Assembly (NCBI GenBank): GCA_965200805.1
Contig: OZ241384.1
Span: forward strand, 1,798,001-1,862,000
Length of the DNA stretch: 64,000 nucleotides
From: MPNP01 sp026709725
Lineage (GTDB): Bacteria > Pseudomonadota > Alphaproteobacteria > Rhodobacterales > Rhodobacteraceae
Reading direction: 5' to 3'
This document shows, piece by piece, positions 18,310-27,657 of the stretch; the first letter of the stretch is position 1, and each line of letters begins with the position of its first letter. A program made the translations under genes and the position numbers. The notes below the pieces were generated by a model. It was not told the origin of the DNA. It made no database searches and saw nothing but the letters and a program-made list of their open reading frames with translations.

Positions 18310-19071
18310 GTGACCCGGCGACCAAAACAGGATTGTCAATCTCCGGGATGGTATTGGCTGTATGGCCTTCATGCTGTCGAAGCGGCCCTGCTGAATCAGG
18401 ATCGCAACAAGGGTGATTTGCTGTGTACCCGCAATGCGGCGTACCGTCTTGGTCCGGTTCTGGAAAAGGTCAGGGTTCAGCCAACAATCAGCAATCGGGC
18501 AAAGTTTACCGCTGTCCTTGGCGATGTGGTACATCAGGGTGCTGTTTTGCATGTCCAGCAATTGACGCCGCCGCGATTGGCAACGATTGCACGTCAGCCC
18601 GGTTGCCGGTCCATCCTTGTCCTTGATCAGATAACCGACCCACGCAATGTCGGGGCAATCATGCGGTCAGCGGGCGCATTCGGAACATCGGCAATGATCA
18701 CCCAGTGGCGCCATGCTGCACCGGAAACAGCTGTACTGGCCAAGGCGGCTTCCGGCGGCCTTGAGCATATCCCCTACGTGCGCGTTCGCAATCTCTCCCG
18801 TGCTCTTGATTTCCTGCGCGGAGAGGGGTTTGTCGTGATTGGCCTTGAGAGCCGGGCAGCCCGATCTCTGGCATCGGTTATGGGTGAGCAGGCCCCTGCG
18901 CCATTGGCTGTGGTTCTTGGCTCTGAAGACCGCGGGCTGCGTCAGGGAACGCGAGAGCATTGTGATCATCTTGCCGCCATCCGACACACCGGACCCATTC
19001 CATCATTGAATGTCTCAAATGCAGCCGCAATCGCTCTCAGTCTCATGGGCGGTCGCGCGAATCTATCCTGA
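18310..19071 (+). CDS. rlmB: RlmB/TrmH-type 23S rRNA 2'-O-methyltransferase
   Basis: A SpoU-family methyltransferase. It has an N-terminal substrate-binding domain (LYGLHAVEAALLN..., about 15-90), then the SPOUT core with motif 1 LDQITDPRNVGAIMRSAGAFG, motif 2 LAVVLGSEDRGL and motif 3 SLNVSNAAAIAL, which form the knotted SAM site. RlmB methylates G2251 in the 23S P-loop. The open frame extends back to 18151, but that part overlaps the tRNA-Tyr promoter region and does not resemble the family; the GTG at 18310 is the most plausible start of those available, giving about 253 aa. The start remains uncertain. Confidence 0.88.
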   Translation: MTRRPKQDCQSPGWYWLYGLHAVEAALLNQDRNKGDLLCTRNAAYRLGPVLEKVRVQPTISNRAKFTAVLGDVVHQGAVLHVQQLTPPRLATIARQPGCRSILVLDQITDPRNVGAIMRSAGAFGTSAMITQWRHAAPETAVLAKAASGGLEHIPYVRVRNLSRALDFLRGEGFVVIGLESRAARSLASVMGEQAPAPLAVVLGSEDRGLRQGTREHCDHLAAIRHTGPIPSLNVSNAAAIALSLMGGRANLS

Positions 19072-19182
19072 CCACTCCGTAAGCAATAATTTATCCATAA
19101 CTGTATTTGCATAGTAATATTTAATGAAATAGTGCATGAATTTTGTATCAGTTGGAAATATTTTCCATAAAAGGGAATCATC

Positions 19183-20475
19183 ATGAGTGAAGAAAAATCT
19201 TACGGGTTTGATACGCTGCAAATCCATGCCGGTGCCACACCGGACCCTGCGACGGGGGCGAGGGCGACACCCATCTACCAGACCACAGCCTATGTTTTTC
19301 GGGATACGGATCATGCCGCAGCGCTCTTCAATCTGCAGGAAGTCGGTTATATCTATTCCCGTCTGACCAATCCGACAGTTGGCGTTCTCGGAGAAAAACT
19401 GGCCACGCTCGAAGGCGGATCGGGCGCTGTCTGCTGCTCGTCGGGTCATGCGGCCCAGATCATGGCACTCTTTCCTCTCATGGGGCCAGGTCGCAACATT
19501 GTCGCGTCCAATCGCCTGTATGGCGGCACCGTGACACAATTCAGTCGCACGATCACCCGTTTCGGCTGGTCAGCAAAATTTGTTGATACCGAAGATCTGG
19601 CAGCGGTTGAGGCGGCTATTGATGACGATACGCGCGCACTCTTTTGTGAGTCGATTGCCAATCCCGGCGGCTATATCACAGACCTTGATGCACTGGCAGC
19701 CATCGCCGGACGCGCCGGAGTCCCCCTGATCGTCGACAACACGTCAGCCACGCCCTATCTGTGTCGACCGATCGACCATGGTGCAACGCTGGTTGTCCAT
19801 TCTCTCACGAAGTTCCTGACAGGTAATGGCACCATTACAGGGGGCGCAATTGTCGATTCCGGTGTCTTTGACTGGTCCGCAAGTGACAGGTTCCCGTCAT
19901 TGTCCCAACCCGAGCCAGCCTATCATGGGCTGAAGTTTCATGAGACCTTTGGACCCCTGGCCTTCACGTTCCACAGCATTGCCATCGGGCTGAGGGATCT
20001 CGGCATGACGATGAATCCCCAGGCCGCGCACTATACGCTCCTCGGCATGGAAACCCTGTCCCTGCGGATGGCCAAACATGTCGAGAATGCGGTCACCGTT
20101 GCCAAATGGCTCGAACAGGATCCGAGGATTGATTACGTGACCTATGCCGGTCTGCCATCATCTCCGTATTACGATCGTGTTGAACAGATCTGTCCCAGGG
20201 GTGCAGGGGCTCTGTTCACCTTTGCCATCAAGGGTGGCTACGAAGCCTGCATCAAATTTGTGGACAGTCTGGAAATCTTCAGCCATGTTGCCAATCTCGG
20301 TGATGCCAAATCGCTGGTCATTCACTCTGCCTCGACCACCCATCGGCAATTGACGCCGGAGCAGCAGATTGAAGCGGGAGCCGGACCCGATGTTGTTCGT
20401 GTCTCGATTGGTATTGAGAGCGCCGATGACCTCATCAAGGACATCGACCAGGCGCTGGACAGAGCAACCGCCTGA
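19183..20475 (+). CDS. metY: O-acetylhomoserine/O-acetylserine sulfhydrylase
   Basis: A 430-aa PLP enzyme of the Cys/Met metabolism family: FDTLQIHAGATPDPATGARA, PIYQTTAYVFRDTDHAAALF, YSRLTNPT, SSGHAAQIMAL, and the PLP-lysine region VHSLTKFLTGNGT. The pattern 'GYIYSRLTNPTVGVLGEKLA' and the length of about 430 are typical of MetY rather than MetB. It makes homocysteine directly from O-acetylhomoserine and sulfide. A notably AT-rich 110-bp leader (19072-19182) precedes it, with AAAAGGGAA near the start. It is convergent with the next gene. Confidence 0.94.
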   Translation: MSEEKSYGFDTLQIHAGATPDPATGARATPIYQTTAYVFRDTDHAAALFNLQEVGYIYSRLTNPTVGVLGEKLATLEGGSGAVCCSSGHAAQIMALFPLMGPGRNIVASNRLYGGTVTQFSRTITRFGWSAKFVDTEDLAAVEAAIDDDTRALFCESIANPGGYITDLDALAAIAGRAGVPLIVDNTSATPYLCRPIDHGATLVVHSLTKFLTGNGTITGGAIVDSGVFDWSASDRFPSLSQPEPAYHGLKFHETFGPLAFTFHSIAIGLRDLGMTMNPQAAHYTLLGMETLSLRMAKHVENAVTVAKWLEQDPRIDYVTYAGLPSSPYYDRVEQICPRGAGALFTFAIKGGYEACIKFVDSLEIFSHVANLGDAKSLVIHSASTTHRQLTPEQQIEAGAGPDVVRVSIGIESADDLIKDIDQALDRATA

Positions 20476-20522
20476 TCACCGGATGCAGGAGCTGTCGGGT
20501 CCCTTCCGGTTGTGTCTGTGGT

Positions 20523-21962
20523 TTACGCCGACCGGTTATCGTGACTCCGGGCCGACGATGGCAGGGCAGGAAATGGTCTGCCGTCGTTGGCTATCCGGAC
20601 AACCTTTCCAGGGTTCAGGATATTGTCGGGATCAAGTGTCTGCTTGATCATGGCCATGACATCCCATGATTCTCCATGTTCCTTCCGCATGAAGTCGAGC
20701 TTGCCGGCGCCGATGCCGTGTTCGCCGGTCATTGTGCCACCGAGTTCCAGGGCCCGGTCGTTGATGCGGTTTGCGATTCCCTTTGCCCTGGCGATTTCAT
20801 TCGGGTCGGTGTCATCAACCAGCAGGGTGATATGAAAGTTGCCATCGCCAACATGGCCGACGATTGGTCCCGCGAGCGGGCTTGAATCGAGTTCCCTGAG
20901 TGTGATGTCAATTGCTTCCGCGAGGCGTGAAATCGGGACACAGACATCCGTTGTCATCACCCGACAATCCGGGCGCAGCGCCTTGGCGGCATAATAGGCA
21001 TTGTGTCGAACATGCCAGAGCGTCTTGCGATCCTCTGCGCGGCTTGCCCAGCGGAACCCCTGACCGCCAGAATCACGTGTGATTTTCTCAACCTGCCTGA
21101 CGTCCTCATCCGTTGCCGTCGGGCTTCCGTGAAATTCCATGAACAGATGGGGTATTTCCGGCATGTTGAAATCAGAATCCCAGCGCCTGAAACCACGGAT
21201 CATTGTGGCATCGACCAGTTCAAGCCTGGCGATGGGAATACCCAGCTGGATAATGGTGATCACGGCGTCGACACAGTCTTTCACCGAGTTGAATGCGCAT
21301 GATGCGGCCCGAATCGATTCCGGTTGTCCGTAAAGTCGCAGCGTGAGTTCGGTCATAATGCCAAGTGTGCCTTCCGAGCCAACAAACAGCGCTGTGAGGT
21401 CGTAGCCGGAAGCGGACTTGCGGGCAGAGGAACCGGTCCGGATCACTGTGCCATTGGCCAATACCACCTCAAGGGCCAGAACATTATCCCGCAAGGTTCC
21501 GTAGCGGACCGCGGTTGTGCCCGAAGCCCGGGTTGCCGCCATGCCGCCTATTGTCGCATCGGCTCCGGGGTCAACGGGGAAAAACAGCCCTGTATCCCGG
21601 AGTTCCATCGCAAGGGCCTTGCGGGTGATTCCTGGCTGGACGACAACATGCAAATCTGCGTGATTGACCCGAAGGACCCGGTCCATGCGGGACATATCAA
21701 GCGTAACGCCGCCTGTCATGGCCAACGCATGCCCCTCAAGGGAGGTTCCAGCGCCCCATGGAATGACCGGACACAGCTCATCAGCACAGATCCGGACACA
21801 ATCGACGACATCCCGGGTCGAATTGGGGTAGACGACGCCGTCGGGCGGGCAGCGTGGAAAGTATGATTCGTCCTGACTGTGGCAGTCAATATCGGCTGAT
21901 CGGGCTGAGAAACTGCCACCAAAATGTTCGCGAAGCCGGTGCATTGCGGTCTCGACTGTCAT
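20523..21962 (-). CDS. FAD-linked oxidase, D-lactate dehydrogenase (cytochrome)/GlcD type
   Basis: A 479-aa protein. The ATG at 21962 has GGAGG 7 bp upstream and is preferred to 21992. It has the N-terminal FAD-binding PP/4 domain (VIPWGAGTSLEGHALAMTGG, DPGADATIGGMAATRASGT, VGSEGTLGIMTELTLRL) and the C-terminal FAD-oxidase domain ending GHVGDGNFHITLLV and GGTMTGEHGIGAGK, the His-rich metal/substrate motif. The family oxidises D-lactate, glycolate or related 2-hydroxyacids with electron transfer to quinone or cytochrome; D-lactate is the commonest annotation. The substrate cannot be fixed from sequence. Confidence 0.88.
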   Translation of the reverse strand: MTVETAMHRLREHFGGSFSARSADIDCHSQDESYFPRCPPDGVVYPNSTRDVVDCVRICADELCPVIPWGAGTSLEGHALAMTGGVTLDMSRMDRVLRVNHADLHVVVQPGITRKALAMELRDTGLFFPVDPGADATIGGMAATRASGTTAVRYGTLRDNVLALEVVLANGTVIRTGSSARKSASGYDLTALFVGSEGTLGIMTELTLRLYGQPESIRAASCAFNSVKDCVDAVITIIQLGIPIARLELVDATMIRGFRRWDSDFNMPEIPHLFMEFHGSPTATDEDVRQVEKITRDSGGQGFRWASRAEDRKTLWHVRHNAYYAAKALRPDCRVMTTDVCVPISRLAEAIDITLRELDSSPLAGPIVGHVGDGNFHITLLVDDTDPNEIARAKGIANRINDRALELGGTMTGEHGIGAGKLDFMRKEHGESWDVMAMIKQTLDPDNILNPGKVVRIANDGRPFPALPSSARSHDNRSA

Positions 21963-22181
21963 CGGTGCCTCCGAATACAGAGCGGTGCTCACGGGATTGA
22001 TGTCCCTGGCGTGATCGCATTACAGAAATTTTTTGCTCAAGACAGCATCAATGTGTTAAGGGGGCGGAGACCGGTTGGTTCCTGCGGTGATCACAGTTCA
22101 CTTGAAGCGGGCGATCTGTGCACCGCGAGACGGACCGGGCATCGGTTGGGTGGCAGCAATCCACACTGATCCGCGCCCGCT

Positions 22182-23552
22182 TTGATGCGGGACATGATCT
22201 TTCGTGGAGCATGGTATTGGAAGCAGATTGGCGTCGTGCTCAAACAACTGGCACAGCATATGTGGGGACGATCCCGGTCAATATATACCTTGACCAGGTG
22301 CGTGTTGCCGATGCTTCTGGCCATTCCGGTTGTGATCAGTGCACTGCCGATGCATGCCGATCCGAGCGCATCGCAGGTCAGCGCAATCATCGATTCACAC
22401 TTCTCCAGGATTGCATACGGCGGTCTGACTCATGCTGCTGCTGACGAATTCACCCCCCCCGTTGATGCTGGTGAGGGGAGTCATGGTGACGGGAGCTGGA
22501 TCGAAGCCGATTCCTATGCAGAATTCCAATCCCTCCCATCACATGCAAGGCATCTCCAGCCGAAAAGGCCGCAGGGCACGATGAGACATCCCGGCGTTGC
22601 AAGCCGTTCCTTTGTCACAGGACCTGAACACGGAATCAGCACAACATCCATTCCGATGCCGGCGGTTGTCAGGAAACTGCGGTATGGATCTGTCAAGCCG
22701 CGTACATCAACGCAGAACGTTCCGTCGGATGACGGTGGCCCGCTGGCGCATGCAGAGGCTTTGCCTGAGGCGCCGGCAGATGACGTGTACGCCTGGATGC
22801 CGTTTCCGGTCAATCAGCATGCCGGGGCGGCATCTGTTGCCGAAGTTCAGAACGATGCCCTTCATCATCGGCAGGAAACGCCGGTGGCACAAACCTCTGC
22901 CATTGCCCCGGAGCACGCACCGATGATTGCTCCACCGAATCTTTCGGGCGCACCCGCCCTGCCGGAGAACCGGTTCGGGAGTGCTGCCAGATCAGTCAGC
23001 ACGAACATGGAAGGCGGGAACACAGACCCGGCAACAGTTGTCACGATGCCCCCGGAGCCGCAGCACATGGTGAATACAGATCCTGTGACAGAGATCTGGC
23101 AGGGACCTGAACCCTTCGTTGCCGGTCCGGATGGTCAGGCGACTCCACCGCAGCCGGGCTTCATCATACCCGAATCGTATGTTGCCAGCGGTGTTCCATT
23201 GCTCCGACCGGAGAAACTGGCCGCAGCCAAACACAACGGCGTACCGCTCTCCCGGTATGTCCTGCGTCCTGAGGTCCTCGGGATTTCATCAAGATCGCCC
23301 ATTGCCGGACGCATGACACGCACGGTTCGCAACAATGCAACCCAGGCAGATGTCTGGGAAGGCTCGGGCCCCCATCTGCTGGCAGTCTTCAAGCGCGGGA
23401 GTCGGTATTCGGCCCTGATCCGTTTGCCTGATGGCACGATACAGAACGTCAAGCGCGGCAGCAGTTTTGATGGCGGCAAGCTGGTTTCGATTACAACTCA
23501 CGAAGCAGTGTACACCAAAGATGGCAGCAGACACACACTTCGGATCAAGTAA
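22182..23552 (+). CDS. Secreted protein with PilP-like C-terminal domain
   Basis: A 456-aa protein without close identification. A hydrophobic stretch (about residues 41-58, CVLPMLLAIPVVISALPMHA) could be a signal peptide if translation begins at the internal ATG at 22260. Residues of about 90-370 are low-complexity, rich in Pro, Ala, Thr and His. The C-terminal 60 residues (LLAVFKRGSRYSALIRLPDG, then NVKRGSSFDGGKLVSI and DGSRHTLRI) match the PilP/type IV pilus alignment domain pattern 'ALVRLPNG...VxxGDxxxGGxVxxI'. It is alone: no other pil genes are nearby. A periplasmic or envelope role is likely; the function is unknown. Confidence 0.6.
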   Translation: MMRDMIFRGAWYWKQIGVVLKQLAQHMWGRSRSIYTLTRCVLPMLLAIPVVISALPMHADPSASQVSAIIDSHFSRIAYGGLTHAAADEFTPPVDAGEGSHGDGSWIEADSYAEFQSLPSHARHLQPKRPQGTMRHPGVASRSFVTGPEHGISTTSIPMPAVVRKLRYGSVKPRTSTQNVPSDDGGPLAHAEALPEAPADDVYAWMPFPVNQHAGAASVAEVQNDALHHRQETPVAQTSAIAPEHAPMIAPPNLSGAPALPENRFGSAARSVSTNMEGGNTDPATVVTMPPEPQHMVNTDPVTEIWQGPEPFVAGPDGQATPPQPGFIIPESYVASGVPLLRPEKLAAAKHNGVPLSRYVLRPEVLGISSRSPIAGRMTRTVRNNATQADVWEGSGPHLLAVFKRGSRYSALIRLPDGTIQNVKRGSSFDGGKLVSITTHEAVYTKDGSRHTLRIK

Positions 23553-23732
23553 TTCAATGATTTCTGCCATGACCTGACCCGCGGGTGCAGGATGGGTTGG
23601 GCCGGACTTCCGACGGTTTTGTGAATCTGTTCCATTCGCTATACATGACATCACGGGGTTGCACATAACCCCGAGGAGGCACGGTGCGGGCCGTGATAGG
23701 GACACGCGCCAAATGACAGATGGGATCAGTCG

Positions 23733-25631
23733 ATGGGATATCGCAAGGTCTACGAACAATGGCGGAACGATCCGGAGGGATTCTGGCTGGAACATGCCCG
23801 CGCCCTCGACTGGGAGGTGATGCCGAAGCAGGCCCTGTCTGCCGAAGCGGCACCCTTTTATGCCTGGTTCAGGGATGGGATGATCAACGCATGCCATAAT
23901 GCCGTCGACCGCCATGTTGATACCGGTCACGGCGATCAGGTGGCGATCATATACGACAGCCCCGTCACAGACAGTAAAGAGACAATTACATTCAGAAGTT
24001 TGCAGGAACGCGTTGCCCGTCTTGCGGGCGGTATGCTGTCAAGCGGGCTTTCCGTTGGCGACAGGGCCGTGATCTATATGCCAATGATTCCTGACGCTCT
24101 CGTTGCCATGCTTGCCTGTTCCCGTATCGGTGTTATCCATTCTGTTGTCTTTGGCGGCTTTGCTGCACGGGAACTGGCCATCCGCATCAATGATGCAAAA
24201 CCCAAGGTCGTCTTCTCGGCGTCATGCGGAATCGAGCCGAGTGGCATCGTCCGCTACAAGCCGCTGCTTGATGAAGCGGTTGCACTGGCAGCACACAAGC
24301 CCGATCAGTGTATCATCAGACAGCGACCGGAGTCCGCATGCACGCTTGACAGGCCACAGGATGTCGATTGGGATGACTATATTGCGGATGCCAGTCCGGC
24401 TCCGTGTCTCCCGCTTGCAGGTGATCATCCGGCCTATATTCTCTACACATCCGGGACAACGGGAGAGCCCAAGGGAATTGTTCGACCGACTGCGGGGCAT
24501 ATGGTCGCCCTGCACTGGACGATGAAGAATATCTATGATGTGGAACCTGGCGAAGTCTTCTGGGCGGCATCGGATATCGGTTGGGTGGTCGGGCATTCCT
24601 ATATTTGTTACGCTCCACTCCTCACGCGGAACACCACGGTTGTTTATGAAGGAAAACCCGTTGGCACACCGGATGCCGGGGCATTCTGGCGCGTGCTTGA
24701 CGAATACAGGGTCAGTGCTCTCTTTACCGCACCGACAGCACTCCGGGCGATCCGCCGCGATGACCCCGCGGCGGCAGAACTTGAGAGATATGATCTGTCC
24801 GCACTGCGTACCCTCTTTCTGGCTGGAGAGCGGGCGGATCCGGATACCATCAAATGGGCAGAAAAACACCTCAAGGTCCCCGTGATTGATCACTGGTGGC
24901 AGACTGAAACCGGTTGGGCAATTGCCGGGAATCCGGTTGGAATCGAACTTCTGCCCGTCAGGCATGGTTCGGCATACGTCGCAATGCCGGGCTACGATTT
25001 GCAGGTCCTTGATGAGAGTGGTTCGGAAGTTCCTCGCGGGACGCTGGGATCCATTGCCATCCGCCTGCCGCTTCCTCCCGGAACGTTTCCAACGCTCTGG
25101 AATGCCGATGATCGCTATCGGTCAAGTTATCTCGAACAGTTCCCGGGCTACTATAATACCGGCGATGCCGGATTCATGGATGAGGATGACCACATCTTCA
25201 TCATGGCCCGGACCGATGATGTCATCAATGTCGCCGGACATCGTCTCTCGACAGGTGCGCTTGAAGAGGTGATCATCAGTCATCCGGATGTCGGGGAATG
25301 TGCCGTCATCGGCGTGGCGGATCCCCTGAAGGGACAGGTGCCGCTTGCGCTTGTCTGTCTGAATGCCGGTGTGACCACGGACAGAAAGCGGATTGGCACT
25401 GAATGTAATCAGCTTGTCCGTCAGCAGATTGGGCCCATTGCCGGCATGGCGGCTGTCGGCATCGTGAAACGCCTGCCCAAGACCCGGTCGGGGAAGATCC
25501 TGCGGGCAACGATGGCCAAGATTGCTGACGGTGTATCATTCAACACACCGGCAACAATTGATGATCCTGCGATTCTTGATGAGATCGGCGAGTCATTGGC
25601 TGCTCTCGGCTATCCTGCCGACAATGGGTGA
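23733..25631 (+). CDS. prpE: Propionyl-CoA synthetase (PrpE-like)
   Basis: A 632-aa acyl-CoA synthetase. Motifs are VFGGFAARELAIRINDAKPK, SCGIEPSGIVRYKPLLDEAV (characteristic of PrpE), the adenylate loop LYTSGTTGEPKGIVRPTAGH, DIGWVVGHSYI, WWQTETGWAI, ARTDDVINVAGHRLSTGALE and the C-terminal PKTRSGKILRATM lysine motif. It activates propionate for the methylmalonyl-CoA or methylcitrate route. The start ATG at 23733 follows a 180-bp intergenic gap. It lies 43 bp before upp in the same direction but is functionally unrelated. Confidence 0.92.
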   Translation: MGYRKVYEQWRNDPEGFWLEHARALDWEVMPKQALSAEAAPFYAWFRDGMINACHNAVDRHVDTGHGDQVAIIYDSPVTDSKETITFRSLQERVARLAGGMLSSGLSVGDRAVIYMPMIPDALVAMLACSRIGVIHSVVFGGFAARELAIRINDAKPKVVFSASCGIEPSGIVRYKPLLDEAVALAAHKPDQCIIRQRPESACTLDRPQDVDWDDYIADASPAPCLPLAGDHPAYILYTSGTTGEPKGIVRPTAGHMVALHWTMKNIYDVEPGEVFWAASDIGWVVGHSYICYAPLLTRNTTVVYEGKPVGTPDAGAFWRVLDEYRVSALFTAPTALRAIRRDDPAAAELERYDLSALRTLFLAGERADPDTIKWAEKHLKVPVIDHWWQTETGWAIAGNPVGIELLPVRHGSAYVAMPGYDLQVLDESGSEVPRGTLGSIAIRLPLPPGTFPTLWNADDRYRSSYLEQFPGYYNTGDAGFMDEDDHIFIMARTDDVINVAGHRLSTGALEEVIISHPDVGECAVIGVADPLKGQVPLALVCLNAGVTTDRKRIGTECNQLVRQQIGPIAGMAAVGIVKRLPKTRSGKILRATMAKIADGVSFNTPATIDDPAILDEIGESLAALGYPADNG

Positions 25632-25674
25632 TCGGGCATGATCATTCCATGATCGGCTGAAGAGGAGTTTTTGC

Positions 25675-26304
25675 ATGCCGGAATTACAGGTTGTCGATCA
25701 CCCGCTTGTTCAGCACAAACTGACACTCATGCGAAAACAGGCAACATCGACAGCGGTGTTTCGTCAGCTGTTGCGGGAGATCAGCATGCTCCTGGCCTAC
25801 GAAATCACCCGCGATCTCAAACTGGAGATGACAGGTATCAGGACACCCCTTGAAGGGATGGAGTCCGGTGTCCTTGTCGGCAGGAAACTTGCGCTCGTCT
25901 CGATCCTGCGTGCCGGTAATGGTCTGCTTGACGGAATCCTTGAACTGATTCCCCTGGCCAGAGTGGGGTTCATTGGTCTCTATCGGGATGAGGAAAGGCT
26001 GCGTCCTGTCGAGTATTATTTCAAGGTTCCGGACGATCTCGCCAGCCGTCTTGTCATTGTGGTTGACCCCATGCTGGCGACCGGCCATTCAGCCGCTGCC
26101 GCTGTTCAGCGGATCAAGGAGGCCGGGGCCCGCAGCATCAAGTTTCTCTGCCTTGTCGCCGCGCCGGAAGGTGTCGAGGTCATGCAGTCGGCACATCCGG
26201 ATGTTTCCATTGTCACGGCAGCCCTCGATCGCTGTCTCAATGACAAGGGGTATATTCTTCCGGGACTCGGTGATGCCGGTGACAGGATGTTTGGCACGCG
26301 ATAG
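25675..26304 (+). CDS. upp: Uracil phosphoribosyltransferase
   Basis: A 209-aa PRTase with GAGGAG 9 bp before the ATG. Segments VVDHPLVQHKLTLMRKQATS, VSILRAGNGLLDGILELIP, YYFKVPDD, the PRPP-binding loop VVDPMLATGHSAAAAVQRIK and the C-terminal LNDKGYILPGLGDAGDRMFG are diagnostic of Upp. It salvages uracil to UMP using PRPP. The length (208-210) is exactly that of the family. Confidence 0.97.
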   Translation: MPELQVVDHPLVQHKLTLMRKQATSTAVFRQLLREISMLLAYEITRDLKLEMTGIRTPLEGMESGVLVGRKLALVSILRAGNGLLDGILELIPLARVGFIGLYRDEERLRPVEYYFKVPDDLASRLVIVVDPMLATGHSAAAAVQRIKEAGARSIKFLCLVAAPEGVEVMQSAHPDVSIVTAALDRCLNDKGYILPGLGDAGDRMFGTR

Positions 26305-27036
26305 AGGAATGAAACGTAACCCTTCAGCTTCCTGTTCGGCACTCCCGACCTGAAAGGCGGTTCAGGACATCGCAAGCCGCCTGATGCGTTCGCCCGGTGG
26401 AACCGGCAGCACCGCATGATTCCGCCCCCGGTTGCCCTTGGAAGCGCTCGGAGAGCACCTGCTGCACCCTGGGAGCCGGGTGCCCGCTCGGTCGGGCCGG
26501 TCGCAGGAGCTGCGGCACCACGGGTGAACCGCAGGATCCGGCCATCACGGGGGCTGGCTTTGACAACTTCTTCTGTCTCTTCAGCCACGAGGACAGTCGT
26601 GATGACTTTGCCACTCCGCACGGTCCCCGGATTCCTGATGCATGGAACAAACTCTCCCCGGTCTATCAGGCATCAAGAGAGACATCGGCCATCCCGCTTC
26701 GGTGATCTTCTTCAAAACGCCGGCTGAAGACATCCCGGGTCGGAATGGTGCGTGCGTCTCGAAACCATTTCGGTGCCGGACAGCAGGACAGAATCGTTCG
26801 CTGATGCTTCTGTCAGATGCAGTTGTTGGGCATGTGCACAATTTCGCTTCCGCTCCCGGTCAATCGGGATCCGTACAGAATCCGGCCTGCGGGTCCTGAA
26901 GCCCAATCCTGATACAGTGACCAATCATGGACCATCAGTTGGGCTGGGGAAGCAGAATGCGATCAAATTGGCTGTCCGCAGTGTCGTTGGCCTCTGAAGA
27001 GCATCCTCAAGCCATTCCTTCCTGGGAGGCACGAGT
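26305..27036. other. 730 bp without a recognisable gene
   Basis: Several open frames exist on both strands, but they have no family signature and no suitable ribosome-binding sites. The minus-strand translation around 26590-26560 (VITTVLVAEETEEVV) looks mildly protein-like and may be residue of a decayed gene. The DNA between 26400 and 26560 is locally GC-rich. I see no RNA gene or terminator. Confidence 0.45.
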
Positions 27037-27618
27037 TTACGAACGTTCCGGCTTGAGGATGAAGCGGAACCACGCATCAAGGGAGACGGGTCCAGCTCCA
27101 CGAATGATGAGGATGATGAGAAGCAGGATCCAGAATGAACGCTGATCAAGAATGACAGCGTCAGAAAATCTGTCGAACCATGCACCAATGGTCTTTGCGG
27201 AAGCCTGATGACCGACGATATCGACCAGGGACTGGACCAGGATAAAGCCAATCATTCCGCATGCCGCCAGACGGGTAAAGAGGCCGAAGACGATCAGGAC
27301 GGGCACGACAAACTCCGCCCATGTACCAAACAGGGCAATGATCTTGAAGTGGAATCCGAGCTGTGAGATGTCGTAGCCAATTTTCTCCATAACCTGAGGA
27401 AACATCTGGACATAGGCACCGACCGACAGATTAAAAAGACCCGCAGGCCCGTCACCAATTTTGGTTGTGGCCGAGTTCCAGTAGTAGGAGAAGAGGACAC
27501 CGGCAAACACCAGGCGGGCCAGGCTCGGAATGAGCCAGGGCTCAGTGAAGCGATTCAACAGGACAACGGCACAATCGTACCATTTGCTGACCTTGAAAAA
27601 AAACATAATGGGATTCAT
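27037..27618 (-). CDS. DoxX-family membrane protein of the bufferin operon
   Basis: About 193 aa. The ATG at 27618 has GGAGGG 7 bp upstream and is chosen over 27642. It has four hydrophobic helices (for example IPSLARLVFAGVLFSYYW, FKIIALFGTWAEFVVPVLIV and AACGMIGFILVQSLVDIV) with the DoxX-type Trp/Glu in helix 2. DoxX proteins accompany DUF692/DUF2063 pairs and may handle electron or quinone supply; the precise role is unproven. It is the last gene of the operon BufA-BufB-BufC-DoxX on the minus strand, 39 bp after BufC. Confidence 0.88.
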   Translation of the reverse strand: MNPIMFFFKVSKWYDCAVVLLNRFTEPWLIPSLARLVFAGVLFSYYWNSATTKIGDGPAGLFNLSVGAYVQMFPQVMEKIGYDISQLGFHFKIIALFGTWAEFVVPVLIVFGLFTRLAACGMIGFILVQSLVDIVGHQASAKTIGAWFDRFSDAVILDQRSFWILLLIILIIRGAGPVSLDAWFRFILKPERS

Positions 27619-27657
27619 CGACCTGCCCTCCATATAATCCAAGTCCCAGCAGTCTGA

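Noticed and set aside
19072..19182. SAM-II riboswitch ahead of metY
   Set aside because: The leader lacks the conserved SAM-II core, so only an AT-rich leader is described.
22118..22444. Separate small gene overlapping the PilP-like gene start
   Set aside because: It has no signature and would overlap the longer gene in another frame.
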